Shown: positions 48,685 to 57,717, numbered from the stretch's first letter. The stretch: DNA of 64,000 bases from Neisseria brasiliensis (GCF_009671065.1 NZ_CP046027.1:62001-126000), one strand, 5' to 3'. Numbers and translations: made by a program. The notes: generated by a model from the sequence alone, not told the origin.

Positions 48685-49442
48685 TTACTCCAACTTTTGT
48701 TGAAGTGTCATGCTAACGCCTTTTTGCTGTGGCTGAAAATGAATCACGGAAAGCAAAGACACCAGCGCAACAGAAATACCCGTCATTTCCATGCCTTCTT
48801 CAAATGTTACCAAAAGTTGATAATAAGCCTCTTCGCCGTAGCGAAAGCTCCACAATCCGGAAAGTGTTTCCATGCCCAGCGCTCCCGCAAAAAAATCACA
48901 CCGCCTGCGATAATGCCGCGTGTGGCTCTTACAGGCAGACGACGGATAAACTTGAGCAATGATAAACCAATCAGCGCACTCACAATCAAACCCGGTACCA
49001 CCCATAAAAAATGCGCGTAAATAGGCATATTTTCCTGTGCAGAACCCATTACCAATTGGCCCAATATCGCTGTGCTTTCATGCATTTGGGCAATTTCATC
49101 TAAAGAAGCTGCGGCTGCAACCAATGCTAAAAACACACCGCCGCGGCGTAAAAACCGATCATCCTTACCCAGAAACGCAATCAATACTGAAGCCACCGCA
49201 ACACAAAACCACAAACTGCCGTTGTACCAAGTAGCAAAGCTTGATTCAACATTGACACCGAAAAAACGATGCAATCTAAACAGTAGCTTGCTTTCTAAAT
49301 CCTGTCCTCCGTCTTCAGGCGCAATCAGTTGCAAACAGAAGCTCAATATACACACCAAAATATTGCTGCTGCAAAGCGTCCATAACACACGGTCAAGCAA
49401 TCTGCTTTCCCGCTCCCGGCTAATGGTTGTCATTGTTGTCAT
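48685..49442 (-). pseudogene. Multi-helix membrane protein, frameshifted, function unknown
   Basis: About 252 codons in two frames. The 5' part (MTTMTTISRERESRLLDRVL to TRGIIAGGVIF) has five hydrophobic helices and an LDEIAQMHES segment. The 3' part continues in another frame as FAGALGMETLSGLW and MEMTGISVALVSLLSVIHF, a sixth and seventh helix. The frames join at a run of seven T (48889-48895, A on the plus strand); eight would restore one protein. The family was not recognised. Confidence 0.65.
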
Positions 49443-49590
49443 TATATAAGTTCCAAGTTTCCAAACTCACCGACAACCATATAACAGTGGGATGATTACC
49501 GGTTAATCCGCTTTTTTATTGTTTTTTCACCACCAATAATGCCTGCTATAGAAAGGCATATCATGGTCTATCAACTTTATTGATATACAA

Positions 49591-49622
49591 CAAACCGCCG
49601 ACAAATATTTGCCGGCGGTTTG
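49591..49622. other. Orphan GC-rich hairpin
   Basis: CAAACCGCCG and CGGCGGTTTG flank a 12-base loop in an otherwise AT-rich interval. It has no adjacent gene end and no strong T-tract. Confidence 0.5.
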
Positions 49623-49718
49623 GCTGTATCAACTAGAGACCAAGTTCAAAAAAAATAGTTCAATCATTCTAAAAATAAATTGTTTTCAGACGGCCTTTTC
49701 ACAACAAGCATGACTGGC

Positions 49719-49724
49719 TATAAT
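49719..49724 (+). promoter_or_regulatory. fumC promoter -10 element
   Basis: TATAAT, with TTTTCA 17 bases upstream as a weak -35. A small palindrome GCGAA-TGG-TTCGC (49733-49745) lies at the likely transcription start. Confidence 0.5.
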
Positions 49725-49770
49725 GACTTTATGCGAATGGTTCGCATTTTAAATTAAGACAGGAGAAATC

Positions 49771-51159
49771 ATGACTACCCGTACCGAACACGACACCATG
49801 GGCGATGTTGAAGTGCCGTCTGAAGCCTACTGGGGTGCGCAAACCCAGCGCAGCCGCGACAATTTCAAAATCGGCGGCGAAACCCTGCCTCAGCCGTTAA
49901 TCTATGCCATGGCATTGGTTAAAAAAGCCGCCGCCGCGACCAATGTGTCTTTGGGTCGCATCAAAGCCGAGCAAGGCAATTTAATTACACAGGCAGCGGA
50001 TGATGTATTGAACGGCAAACTCGACGACCAATTCCCGCTGGTGGTGTGGCAGACCGGCTCGGGTACGCAATCTAACATGAACATGAATGAAGTCATCGCC
50101 AACCGCGCCAATGAAATCGCGGGCAGCGGCTTGGCGGCCTATCAGCCTGTTCACCCCAACGACCACGTCAACCACGCGCAATCGACCAACGACAGCTTCC
50201 CAACCGCGATTCACGTTGCCGCCGCTATCGAAATCAACCGTCTGCTGATTCCGGCAGTCAAAGCCCTACGCGACACACTCGATGCCAAAGCCAAAGCGTT
50301 TGAACCGATTGTCAAAATCGGCCGTACCCACTTGCAGGATGCCACGCCGCTGACTTTGGGTCAGGAATTCTCCGGCTACGTTTCCCAACTCGACCACGGT
50401 TTAGGCCGTCTGAACGATGCCTTGCAAGGGCTTTATGAATTGCCGTTGGGCGGCACTGCGGTTGGCACCGGCTTAAACAGTCACCCTGAATATGCCGAAA
50501 AATCAGCCGCCAAACTGGCCGAATTATCCGGCTTGCCGTTTGTTACCGCGCCGAACAAATTTGAAGCCTTGGCCGGACGCGATGCCGCCGTGTACGCTTC
50601 GGGCGCACTGAAAACCTTGGCCGCGAGCTTAAACAAAATCGCCAACGATATCCGCTGGCTGGCTTCCGGCCCGCGCTGTGGCTTGGGCGAAATCAAAATT
50701 CCGGAAAACGAGCCGGGTTCGTCCATCATGCCGGGCAAAGTCAACCCGACCCAATGCGAAGCGCTGACCATGGTGTGCTGCCAAGTATTCGGCAACGATG
50801 TCACCATCGGCATGGCAGGCGCATCGGGCAATTTTGAATTGAACGTGTACATGCCCGTCATCGGCTACAACCTGCTGCAATCCATCCGCCTACTGGGCGA
50901 TGCCTGCAACAGCTTCAACGAGCATTGTGCCGTCGGCATCGAGCCGGTACCGGAAAAAATCGACTATTTCCTGCACCACTCATTGATGCTGGTTACCGCC
51001 TTAAACCGCAAAATCGGCTATGAAAACGCCGCCAAAGTCGCCAAAACCGCGTATAAAAATGACAGCTCACTGCGCGAAACCGCCATTGAACTGGGCTTAT
51101 TGAGCGGCGAAGAATTTGACGAATTGGTCGTGCCTGCCGATATGGTGCATCCGCGTTAA
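49771..51159 (+). CDS. fumC: Class II fumarate hydratase
   Basis: 462 residues. The signature GSSIMPGKVNPTQCEA, the catalytic histidine region GRTHLQDATPLTLGQEF and TGSGTQSNMNMNEVIANRA are all present. It is an iron-independent tetramer that interconverts fumarate and malate in the citric acid cycle. An ACAGGAG ribosome site precedes the ATG. It ends at a large palindromic terminator shared with nrdD. Confidence 0.98.
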   Translation: MTTRTEHDTMGDVEVPSEAYWGAQTQRSRDNFKIGGETLPQPLIYAMALVKKAAAATNVSLGRIKAEQGNLITQAADDVLNGKLDDQFPLVVWQTGSGTQSNMNMNEVIANRANEIAGSGLAAYQPVHPNDHVNHAQSTNDSFPTAIHVAAAIEINRLLIPAVKALRDTLDAKAKAFEPIVKIGRTHLQDATPLTLGQEFSGYVSQLDHGLGRLNDALQGLYELPLGGTAVGTGLNSHPEYAEKSAAKLAELSGLPFVTAPNKFEALAGRDAAVYASGALKTLAASLNKIANDIRWLASGPRCGLGEIKIPENEPGSSIMPGKVNPTQCEALTMVCCQVFGNDVTIGMAGASGNFELNVYMPVIGYNLLQSIRLLGDACNSFNEHCAVGIEPVPEKIDYFLHHSLMLVTALNRKIGYENAAKVAKTAYKNDSSLRETAIELGLLSGEEFDELVVPADMVHPR

Positions 51160-51177
51160 GAAACTTTGAATCATTTT

Positions 51178-51240
51178 TAAAACAAAGGTCTCAGGCCGTC
51201 TGAAATATTTACTTTCAGACGGCCTGAGACCTTTGTTTTA
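51178..51240. terminator. Perfect 28-pair palindrome between convergent fumC and nrdD
   Basis: The arms run 51178-51205 and 51213-51240 around a 7-base loop TATTTAC. Each arm joins the MITE terminal motif (AAAGGTCTCAGG orientation) to a DUS. It serves as a bidirectional terminator. Confidence 0.85.
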
Positions 51241-51247
51241 GTCAACA

Positions 51248-53029
51248 TTACGCCGCTTGGCGGTGATAATGCCTTAAAGCATGCTCTTTCCGGCGACCGC
51301 TGCTGAAGGCCGATACGCGTTTGAGATAGCCGATGACGCGTGTGCCGTAGTCGATGTTGTGCGAACCGCAGTTGCTGCAGGCGTGTAAGGTGCGTTTGTC
51401 AATGTGGCCGCATTCGTTGCAGATGGTGATGCGCACGTTGACGCAGAAATAGTTGCAGCCGGTTTGTGCGGCAATATCAAGCAGCGATCGGTAGCCGCTT
51501 TTCGGCAGGGCTTCGTCTAAGTTCAAATGCAGGGCGGAGCCACCGTCGAGCCAATCGACCATTTCTTTGCCGTGCAGCAGGAATTTATCCAAGGCGTTGA
51601 TTTCTTCGTCTTCCACCACATAGAAATAAGAGTTGTAGCAATCGCGGCTGACTTGATAGCCGTCGGCTTTGTCCCATTTGGCGTTTTTTACGCCGAGATT
51701 TTCCGCCGGCACGAATTCGGTATTGAACTTCACGCCGTAATGTTTGCTGGCGGCTTGATTGGCTTCAAAAATGGTTTTCAGACGGCCTTGCACAAACGCG
51801 ACATAGTCTTCGTTGTAACCGACCTTGATGCCGTGAAACTCTGCCGCTTCGGCCATGCCGTTGATGCCGATGGTGAGAAACTGTTTATCCAGCGTGATAA
51901 AGCCTGCGTCATACACCGGCAACATGCCCGCGGCTTGGTATTCTTCCATCAACTTGCGGTAGGCATATTGGTATTGATGGATTTTCGCCACTTCCGCCGC
52001 CAAATCTCGCCCGTCTTGCTCCAAGCGGTTCATATTGATGGTGATGACGTTAATCGAACCGGTCGCCACGCCACCCGCGCCTAAGGTGTAGGAAAAGGTG
52101 CGGTCTTCGATGGCGTTGCGTAAGCGGCAGCACGAAGCCAGCGAATCAGGGTTATCCGATAAATACACGAAAAACGAATTGCCTTCTGCCAATTCCTGCG
52201 CCATTTCATCGGCAAACTGCGTGTCTTTGCACTTGCCTTCATCGGTGAGCATGGCAGCGGTAACGACAGGGAACGTCAACACGGCTTTGGTACGCTCTTG
52301 ATTAAACCATTTCAGGAAAAAGTTTTGCAGCTTGGCCACACTGTGCCAATCGGGTTTGCTGAAATCGGGGAACACAAAATCGCCGAACATCGCTTCAAAA
52401 TAATATTGGTCATACACCGAAATATTCCAAAACACACTTTGATAACCGCGTGCGGCAGCAGGCTGGTTGATGCTGTACACCACCTGCTGCAGATGATTGG
52501 CCACTTCATCAGCATGGGTTTGCAAATAATTGTCACCAAAATCACGGCGGGCAAAGTGATCGAAATAAGTCAGAAACTCCACCGTCGCCACCGCACCGGC
52601 AAATTGTGCACTGATGGCAAACACCAGATTCACGAAAGACCCGCAAAACGAAGCCAAATGCTTGGGTGCTTTCGATTCGCCGCCTAGCTTGGTCAGACCA
52701 TCAAGCAAAAACGGATACAGCGTCACCGATACGCAATATGGTTTCAAGCTGGTTTCGTCATGCACATAAATTTCGTGCGCCTCGATTTGGCGGATGTATT
52801 CATCGGCTGCGCCCTGCCCGAACAATTCGGCAATCTTTCGTGACACCTGACTGCGGTTAATCTGCACGAAGAAATCTTTCATCAATTCCGCTTCCATCGT
52901 GGCGATGTTTTTCTGCGTGACATTGGCATTCGCGTCCATCTTCGAGCCATCGGCCGCATTGGCCGCGTGAATGTAGTCGTGCATAAAATTGAGCTTGCCG
53001 TTTAACTGATCGGGATGCAGCCGAATCAT
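51248..53029 (-). CDS. nrdD: Anaerobic (class III) ribonucleoside-triphosphate reductase, short NrdD2-like form
   Basis: 593 residues, about 120 shorter than the E. coli enzyme and without an N-terminal ATP-cone. LKPYCVSVTLYPFL and SLASCCRLRN carry the active-site cysteines. CNECGHID and CSNCGSHN form the zinc site, and RVIGYLKR near residue 567 is the glycyl-radical loop. It reduces ribonucleotides without oxygen. The layout fits the NrdD2 branch described for Neisseria bacilliformis, in which thioredoxin rather than formate can be the reductant. nrdG is just upstream in the same operon. Confidence 0.92.
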   Translation of the reverse strand: MIRLHPDQLNGKLNFMHDYIHAANAADGSKMDANANVTQKNIATMEAELMKDFFVQINRSQVSRKIAELFGQGAADEYIRQIEAHEIYVHDETSLKPYCVSVTLYPFLLDGLTKLGGESKAPKHLASFCGSFVNLVFAISAQFAGAVATVEFLTYFDHFARRDFGDNYLQTHADEVANHLQQVVYSINQPAAARGYQSVFWNISVYDQYYFEAMFGDFVFPDFSKPDWHSVAKLQNFFLKWFNQERTKAVLTFPVVTAAMLTDEGKCKDTQFADEMAQELAEGNSFFVYLSDNPDSLASCCRLRNAIEDRTFSYTLGAGGVATGSINVITINMNRLEQDGRDLAAEVAKIHQYQYAYRKLMEEYQAAGMLPVYDAGFITLDKQFLTIGINGMAEAAEFHGIKVGYNEDYVAFVQGRLKTIFEANQAASKHYGVKFNTEFVPAENLGVKNAKWDKADGYQVSRDCYNSYFYVVEDEEINALDKFLLHGKEMVDWLDGGSALHLNLDEALPKSGYRSLLDIAAQTGCNYFCVNVRITICNECGHIDKRTLHACSNCGSHNIDYGTRVIGYLKRVSAFSSGRRKEHALRHYHRQAA

Positions 53030-53068
53030 GTCGTTCTCCTAATAAAGTTGGTGAATAAGCAGCGGCGG

Positions 53069-53599
53069 TCAGGCCGTCTGAAAAAAGTTGGGGTGTGCCG
53101 GTGTGATGGCGAACGTTTTTTGCGGATGGTCTTTGATAAACCAGTGATTCAGCACTTCGCCTGTGTGTAAATCCGTGAACCGTTGATTGGTGGTCGGGCT
53201 GTCGAGTCCGCCCAATTCCCTCACCCAGCGGCCGGTTTTCAAATAATCCAAATGTTCAATCAGGCCGTCTGAAACCGCATTCAGCTCGGCACGTTCCAAA
53301 CCGGTATAGAGACAGGTTTTCAATCCGGCGGATTGAACAAGCATTAAAAGCGGCAGCAATGATTCAGGCTGCCATTCACCACCCATAAACAACACGCAAC
53401 TAATCAAGCCTTGATAGCGTTTCAGACGGCCTGCCAAATATTCGGCAGTTAACGCCTTGCCCAAACCGGCTTTCCAACTGTCGGCGCTATGGCAGCCCGG
53501 GCAGCGCAGTGGACAGCCCGCAATCAGGAATGCCAATGAAGTTTCATTCGGCACTTCCTGCCAGACGATGTGTTCGGTAGTAAAGGTGAGCGTTTGCAT
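53069..53599 (-). CDS. nrdG: Anaerobic ribonucleotide reductase activase NrdG
   Basis: 176 residues, a radical-SAM protein with the CxxxCxxC cluster in GCPLRCPGCHSADSW (residues about 28-42) and VLFMGGEWQPE, the GGE SAM contact. It generates the glycyl radical on NrdD. It is transcribed before nrdD, 39 bases apart. Its C-terminus FFQTA and stop come from a DUS (CAG ACG GCC TGA). Two NrdR-like boxes lie upstream. Confidence 0.93.
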   Translation of the reverse strand: MQTLTFTTEHIVWQEVPNETSLAFLIAGCPLRCPGCHSADSWKAGLGKALTAEYLAGRLKRYQGLISCVLFMGGEWQPESLLPLLMLVQSAGLKTCLYTGLERAELNAVSDGLIEHLDYLKTGRWVRELGGLDSPTTNQRFTDLHTGEVLNHWFIKDHPQKTFAITPAHPNFFQTA

Positions 53600-53612
53600 A
53601 TTGGATGGTTAA

Positions 53613-53628
53613 ATACTATATTTAGTGC
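53613..53628 (-). promoter_or_regulatory. NrdR-like box 1 upstream of nrdG
   Basis: ATACTATATTTAGTGC agrees at 13 of 16 positions with the NrdR palindrome ACACTATATATAGTGT. Confidence 0.6.
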
Positions 53629-53644
53629 GCATTTAATCACATTA

Positions 53645-53660
53645 ATACCAAATATGGTAT
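53645..53660 (-). promoter_or_regulatory. NrdR-like box 2 upstream of nrdG
   Basis: ATACCAAATATGGTAT, 11 of 16 positions of the consensus, exactly 32 bases from box 1. Three helical turns is the usual NrdR spacing. Confidence 0.55.
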
Positions 53661-53738
53661 TTTTAAGTTTAAATCTGATTTTTGCTTAACATAGGAAATT
53701 TTTATAAGCATGATTTAACTTAACTAATTAATATAGAA

Positions 53739-53773
53739 AAAGGCCGTCTGAAACAATTGTTTCAGACGGCCTT
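53739..53773 (-). terminator. Inverted DUS pair after the purine permease gene
   Basis: AAAGGCCGTCTGAAACAATT and GTTTCAGACGGCCTTTA, almost loop-less. Confidence 0.75.
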
Positions 53774-53788
53774 TAATGTGCTTTTAAA

Positions 53789-55186
53789 TTAGTGTTCCAA
53801 ACTGTCGGTATTCACATGAATTGTGGCTTCGGTTTTGTCTTCCGGCAACACCAAGTTCAAAATCACCGCCATGATACCGCCGGCAGAAATCGAGTTTTGG
53901 AATAACACCGGCAGATTTTTAAACACTTCCGGCTCAAACGCCACGCCCAAACCGATGCCGACCGAAGTGGCTGCAATCACCGCTTCGCGACGGCGGATGC
54001 CGTTACTCACCAAAATGCGCACACCGGCAATCGCAATCAAACCGAACATCAACACCATCGCACCACCCAATACCGGACTCGGAATCGTAGTAAACGCGCG
54101 GCCAATCACGGGGAACAAGCCCAGCAAAATCAAAATTGCGGCAATGTATTTGCCCACATGGCGCGAAGCCACACCGGTCATTTGAATCACGCCGTTGTTT
54201 TGTGCAAACGTGGTCAGCGGCAACGAACCCAACGCGGTCGCAATCACCGACACCAAACCATCGGCTAACACACCGCCGCGCAGGCGTTCGGTGTATTCAG
54301 GGCCTTCAATCGGTTTGTCCGACACCATTGCCGTAGCGGTTAAGTCGCCCACCGCTTCAAACACGCTCAACAAATAAATCGCACCGGCCACGATAAACGC
54401 GTGCCAATCAAACGCAAAGCCATATTTAAACGGCACCGGAATGGTAATCAGTGGCAGGTTTTGCAGCGCGGAAAAATCCACTTTGCCCAAAAACAGCGCC
54501 ACGATATAGCCTACAATCAAGCCCACGGCAATGCCGCTCATGCGCAACAGCGGGTTTTTCATACAGTTAAACAGCAACACGATAAACAACACCAGCGATG
54601 CCAAGCCCAGATTTTCCATCGAGCCGAATGTACCGTCCGCCTTGGCACCGAAGCCGCCGCCGAAATCGGTAATGCCGACGTGAATCAGGCTCAAACCGAT
54701 CAACATCACCACCACGCCGCTCACAGTCGGCGTAATCACTTTTTTCAAATAAGGCAGCAGCCACGCAGAAAAACACACCAAAAACGCACCAACAAACGAC
54801 ACGCCCAACAGAGTCGAAATCATCGCGCTCTCAGTCAGGCCGCCCTCTTTCATGCCTGTACCCAAGGCAATCATCACGGTCACAAACGAAAAGTTGACCG
54901 ACTGAATCGACAGCATACCCGAGCCAATCGGCCCGAAGCGGTTTACCTGCAAATAAGTGCCGATGCCGGAAGCCACCATCGCCATCGACACCAAATAAGC
55001 GGTCATTTCCACCGGCAGATTCAACGCACCGCCGACAATCAGTGCAGGCGTAATCATCGGCACAAAAATCGCCAGCAAGTGCGTAATGGCACTCAACAAA
55101 GCATTCATAAAAGGCGGTTTGTCTTCCAAACCATACACCAAATCAGGCGATTGAGCCTGTTTGTCCGTCACGTGCGCCATATCCAT
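53789..55186 (-). CDS. NCS2-family purine (xanthine/uracil-type) permease
   Basis: 465 residues and about 14 membrane helices. QSVNFSFVTVMIALG and GPIGSGMLSIQS are substrate-site segments of the XanP/UapA side of NCS2. The motif TTFAQNNGVIQMTGVASRHVG is typical of proton-coupled xanthine or urate carriers rather than UraA. Purine import would suit an organism with guaA salvage, but the exact base cannot be assigned. Confidence 0.87.
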   Translation of the reverse strand: MDMAHVTDKQAQSPDLVYGLEDKPPFMNALLSAITHLLAIFVPMITPALIVGGALNLPVEMTAYLVSMAMVASGIGTYLQVNRFGPIGSGMLSIQSVNFSFVTVMIALGTGMKEGGLTESAMISTLLGVSFVGAFLVCFSAWLLPYLKKVITPTVSGVVVMLIGLSLIHVGITDFGGGFGAKADGTFGSMENLGLASLVLFIVLLFNCMKNPLLRMSGIAVGLIVGYIVALFLGKVDFSALQNLPLITIPVPFKYGFAFDWHAFIVAGAIYLLSVFEAVGDLTATAMVSDKPIEGPEYTERLRGGVLADGLVSVIATALGSLPLTTFAQNNGVIQMTGVASRHVGKYIAAILILLGLFPVIGRAFTTIPSPVLGGAMVLMFGLIAIAGVRILVSNGIRRREAVIAATSVGIGLGVAFEPEVFKNLPVLFQNSISAGGIMAVILNLVLPEDKTEATIHVNTDSLEH

Positions 55187-55681
55187 CCTTTAAAGTTAGT
55201 AATAAACAGATAATTTTTGTAAGGGCGAAATTGTATACAAGCTTTGACATTTGGGCAATTTTTCAGACGACCCGCAAGGTGTAATGGCATGTAATCGCAA
55301 CACTGGCTAAATAATTGACTCAATTTGTTTTCTGATGCATCAATATTGGCAATTGATTGTTTGAGATTCTCAAATGATTCCGCCGTCACAAGATAAGTTT
55401 AGATGCATAGGAAGGATGCCAATATAAAGGCCGTCTGAAAGCCTATTACTTTCAGACGGCATAAGTACGTTTTTGAAGATTTAACACTTTTTAGCCTTGA
55501 CACAAAAAAGCCCCAAATTCACAAGCAATTATATGTTTTTAATAAATTTATTCGTTAAAACCGCCCTAACACACCCATCCATTGCACGACCGTCTGTTTA
55601 AGCAGTGTTTCACAGCAACAACAAAGTAAGCTACAATCGCCGACATAACCGACCTCATCATTATCGAATAAAGGTTTCATT
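55187..55681. other. Intergenic region upstream of dapA
   Basis: 495 bases. A DUS pair lies at 55427-55461, and the dapA promoter is probably TTTCAC-N18-TACAAT near 55607-55636. A GTG-started 74-codon minus-strand frame (55168-55389) lacks an RBS and is not called. Confidence 0.5.
55427..55461. repeat. Inverted DUS pair upstream of dapA
   Basis: AAAGGCCGTCTGAAAG and CTTTCAGACGGCAT, mixing AG and AT dialects. No adjacent gene end is evident. Confidence 0.55.
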
Positions 55682-56557
55682 ATGTTAAAAGGTAGCTTGG
55701 TTGCCCTGATTACCCCGATGAATCAAGACGGCAGCATTAATTTCGAACACCTGAAAAGCCTGATTGACTGGCACATCGACAACGGCACCGACGGCATCGT
55801 GGCAGTCGGCACCACCGGCGAGAGCGCAACATTAGATGTTGACGAACACTTGGCCGTGATTGAAGCCACGGTGAAACACGTCAACAAGCGTGTGCCTGTG
55901 ATTGCCGGCACCGGCGCCAACAACACCGCCGAAGCCATCGCTTTATCGAAAGCCGCCGAAAAAGTCGGCGCCGATTACAGCTTGTCGGTGGTTCCTTATT
56001 ACAACAAACCTTCACAAGAAGGCATCTACCAACATTTCAAAGCCATTGCTGAAGCCACTTCGATTCCGATGATTATTTATAATGTTCCGGGACGCACCGT
56101 GGTAAACATGACGAATGAAACCATTCTGCGCCTAGCCGAACTCCCAAACATTGTCGGTGTCAAAGAAGCCAGCGGCGACATCGGCCGCGACATCGAGCTG
56201 ATTAACAACGCACCGGAAGGCTTTACCGTATTGTCGGGCGACGATCCGACCGGCATGGCCTTTATGCTCTCGGGCGGCCACGGTGTAATTACCGTTGCAG
56301 CCAACGTTGCACCAAAATTATTTGCCGATATTTGCCGTGCCTCATTGGCCGGCGACATTGCGGCGGCACGTCAACTCAATAACCAACTGATTCCAATCTA
56401 CAACACCATGTTCTGCGAACCAAGCCCTGCCGCACCGAAATGGGCTGCCGCAGCATTGGGTAAATGTGAAGCGCATGTTCGCCTGCCTTTGGTTGCCCTG
56501 ACTGAAGACGGTCAAGCCAAAGTACGCCGCGCATTGGAAGCAGCCAAACTGATTTAA
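55682..56557 (+). CDS. dapA: 4-hydroxy-tetrahydrodipicolinate synthase
   Basis: 291 residues. VGTTGESATL and YYNKPSQEGIY line the pyruvate site, the tyrosine is in PMIIYNVPGRT, and the Schiff-base lysine is in VGVKEASGD. It condenses pyruvate with aspartate semialdehyde, the first step towards diaminopimelate and lysine. bamC follows after 17 bases, the dapA-bamC order common in proteobacteria. Confidence 0.98.
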   Translation: MLKGSLVALITPMNQDGSINFEHLKSLIDWHIDNGTDGIVAVGTTGESATLDVDEHLAVIEATVKHVNKRVPVIAGTGANNTAEAIALSKAAEKVGADYSLSVVPYYNKPSQEGIYQHFKAIAEATSIPMIIYNVPGRTVVNMTNETILRLAELPNIVGVKEASGDIGRDIELINNAPEGFTVLSGDDPTGMAFMLSGGHGVITVAANVAPKLFADICRASLAGDIAAARQLNNQLIPIYNTMFCEPSPAAPKWAAAALGKCEAHVRLPLVALTEDGQAKVRRALEAAKLI

Positions 56558-56574
56558 CCTCACAGGAAACCGAG

Positions 56575-57717
56575 ATGACTTACCTCAAACCGATAGCCGT
56601 GGCTATCGCCCTGATTAGCCTGACCGCCTGCTCTAGCGGCAAAAAAGAGCAACCTAAGCTGGATTACCAAAGCCAAACACGCAAAATCGTGAATTTGGAA
56701 GTACCGCCTGACTTGACCAATCCGGATCAAGGCAATCTGTACAACCTGCCTGCGGGTAATGGTGCCGTGCGTGCAACCGAACTCGACAACCGCCGCAGCC
56801 GCACCCAAGCCACGCAGCAACCGGCCAACCAAGCCGTATTGCAATCGGTAAAAGGCGTGAGCTTAGAGCGCGACGGCAGCCAACGCTGGGTAGTGGTTGA
56901 CGGCAAACAGCCGGCCGAATTGTGGCCATTGCTGAAAGCCTTCTGGCAAGAAAACGGCTTCGACATCAAATCGGAAGAGCCTGCCATCGGCCAAATGGAA
57001 ACCGAATGGGCGGAAAACCGCGCCAAAATTCCGCAAGACACTTTACGCCGCTTGTTTGACAAAGTCGGCTTAGGCGGCATTTATTCAACCAGCGAACGCG
57101 ATAAATTCATTATCCGCGTTGAAAAAGGCAAAAACGGCACCACCGATGTCTTCTTCGCCCACAAAGGCATGGAAGAAGTGTATGGCGACAAAAACAAAGA
57201 CACCACCATGTGGCAGCCGCGCCCGAACGACCCGAATTTAGAAGCCGCTTTCTTGGCACGTTTCATGCAATATTTGGGCATGGACGAAAAGCAAGCTGAA
57301 AACGCTTTGGGTCAAAGCGTGGCACCACGCGCCAATGCCGGTGATTTGGCCAAAGTGGAAGGCCAAACCCTGCTGCTCAATGGCGACTACGACCGCAACT
57401 GGCGCCGCACCGCGCTGGCACTGGATCGCATCGGTCTGACCGTATTGGGTCAAAACGCCGAACGCCACGCCTTCTTGGTACAACAAGCGCCAACCGAAAG
57501 CGAAGCTGTGAAAAATCAAAAACCGGGCATGTTCAGCCGCTGGTTTGGAAAAGGCAAAAAAGCCGAAACCAAACAAGTGCAATACCCTGAGCTGATTGTT
57601 TACGTTGAGCCGGCGAATAATGGCGCACGCATCAGCCTGTTGAACAAAGACGGCAGCAGCTACAAAGGCAGCGATGCCTCCACCCTGATTGGTCGCCTGC
57701 ATTCAGAATTACGTTAA
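56575..57717 (+). CDS. bamC: Outer-membrane assembly lipoprotein BamC
   Basis: 380 residues. The signal KPIAVAIALISLTAC has the lipidated cysteine at residue 19. An unstructured stretch with IVNLEVPPDLTNPDQGN (the region that lies on BamD) is followed by two helix-grip domains (about 95-215 and 250-380). It is a lipoprotein subunit of the BAM complex. An AGGAAACC ribosome site precedes it. Confidence 0.93.
   Translation: MTYLKPIAVAIALISLTACSSGKKEQPKLDYQSQTRKIVNLEVPPDLTNPDQGNLYNLPAGNGAVRATELDNRRSRTQATQQPANQAVLQSVKGVSLERDGSQRWVVVDGKQPAELWPLLKAFWQENGFDIKSEEPAIGQMETEWAENRAKIPQDTLRRLFDKVGLGGIYSTSERDKFIIRVEKGKNGTTDVFFAHKGMEEVYGDKNKDTTMWQPRPNDPNLEAAFLARFMQYLGMDEKQAENALGQSVAPRANAGDLAKVEGQTLLLNGDYDRNWRRTALALDRIGLTVLGQNAERHAFLVQQAPTESEAVKNQKPGMFSRWFGKGKKAETKQVQYPELIVYVEPANNGARISLLNKDGSSYKGSDASTLIGRLHSELR

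Larger units (their letters stand above)
49443..49770. other. Intergenic region between the membrane pseudogene and fumC
   Basis: 328 bases. It contains the palindrome TATCAA-CTTTA-TTGATA near 49569, an orphan GC-rich hairpin at 49591-49622, one DUS at 49684 and the fumC promoter. No gene is supported. Confidence 0.5.

Noticed and set aside
55168..55389. GTG-started 74-codon minus-strand frame upstream of the permease gene
   Set aside because: The peptide looks somewhat protein-like (a helical N-terminus and several cysteines), but it has no RBS and overlaps the permease start. A homology search could rescue it.
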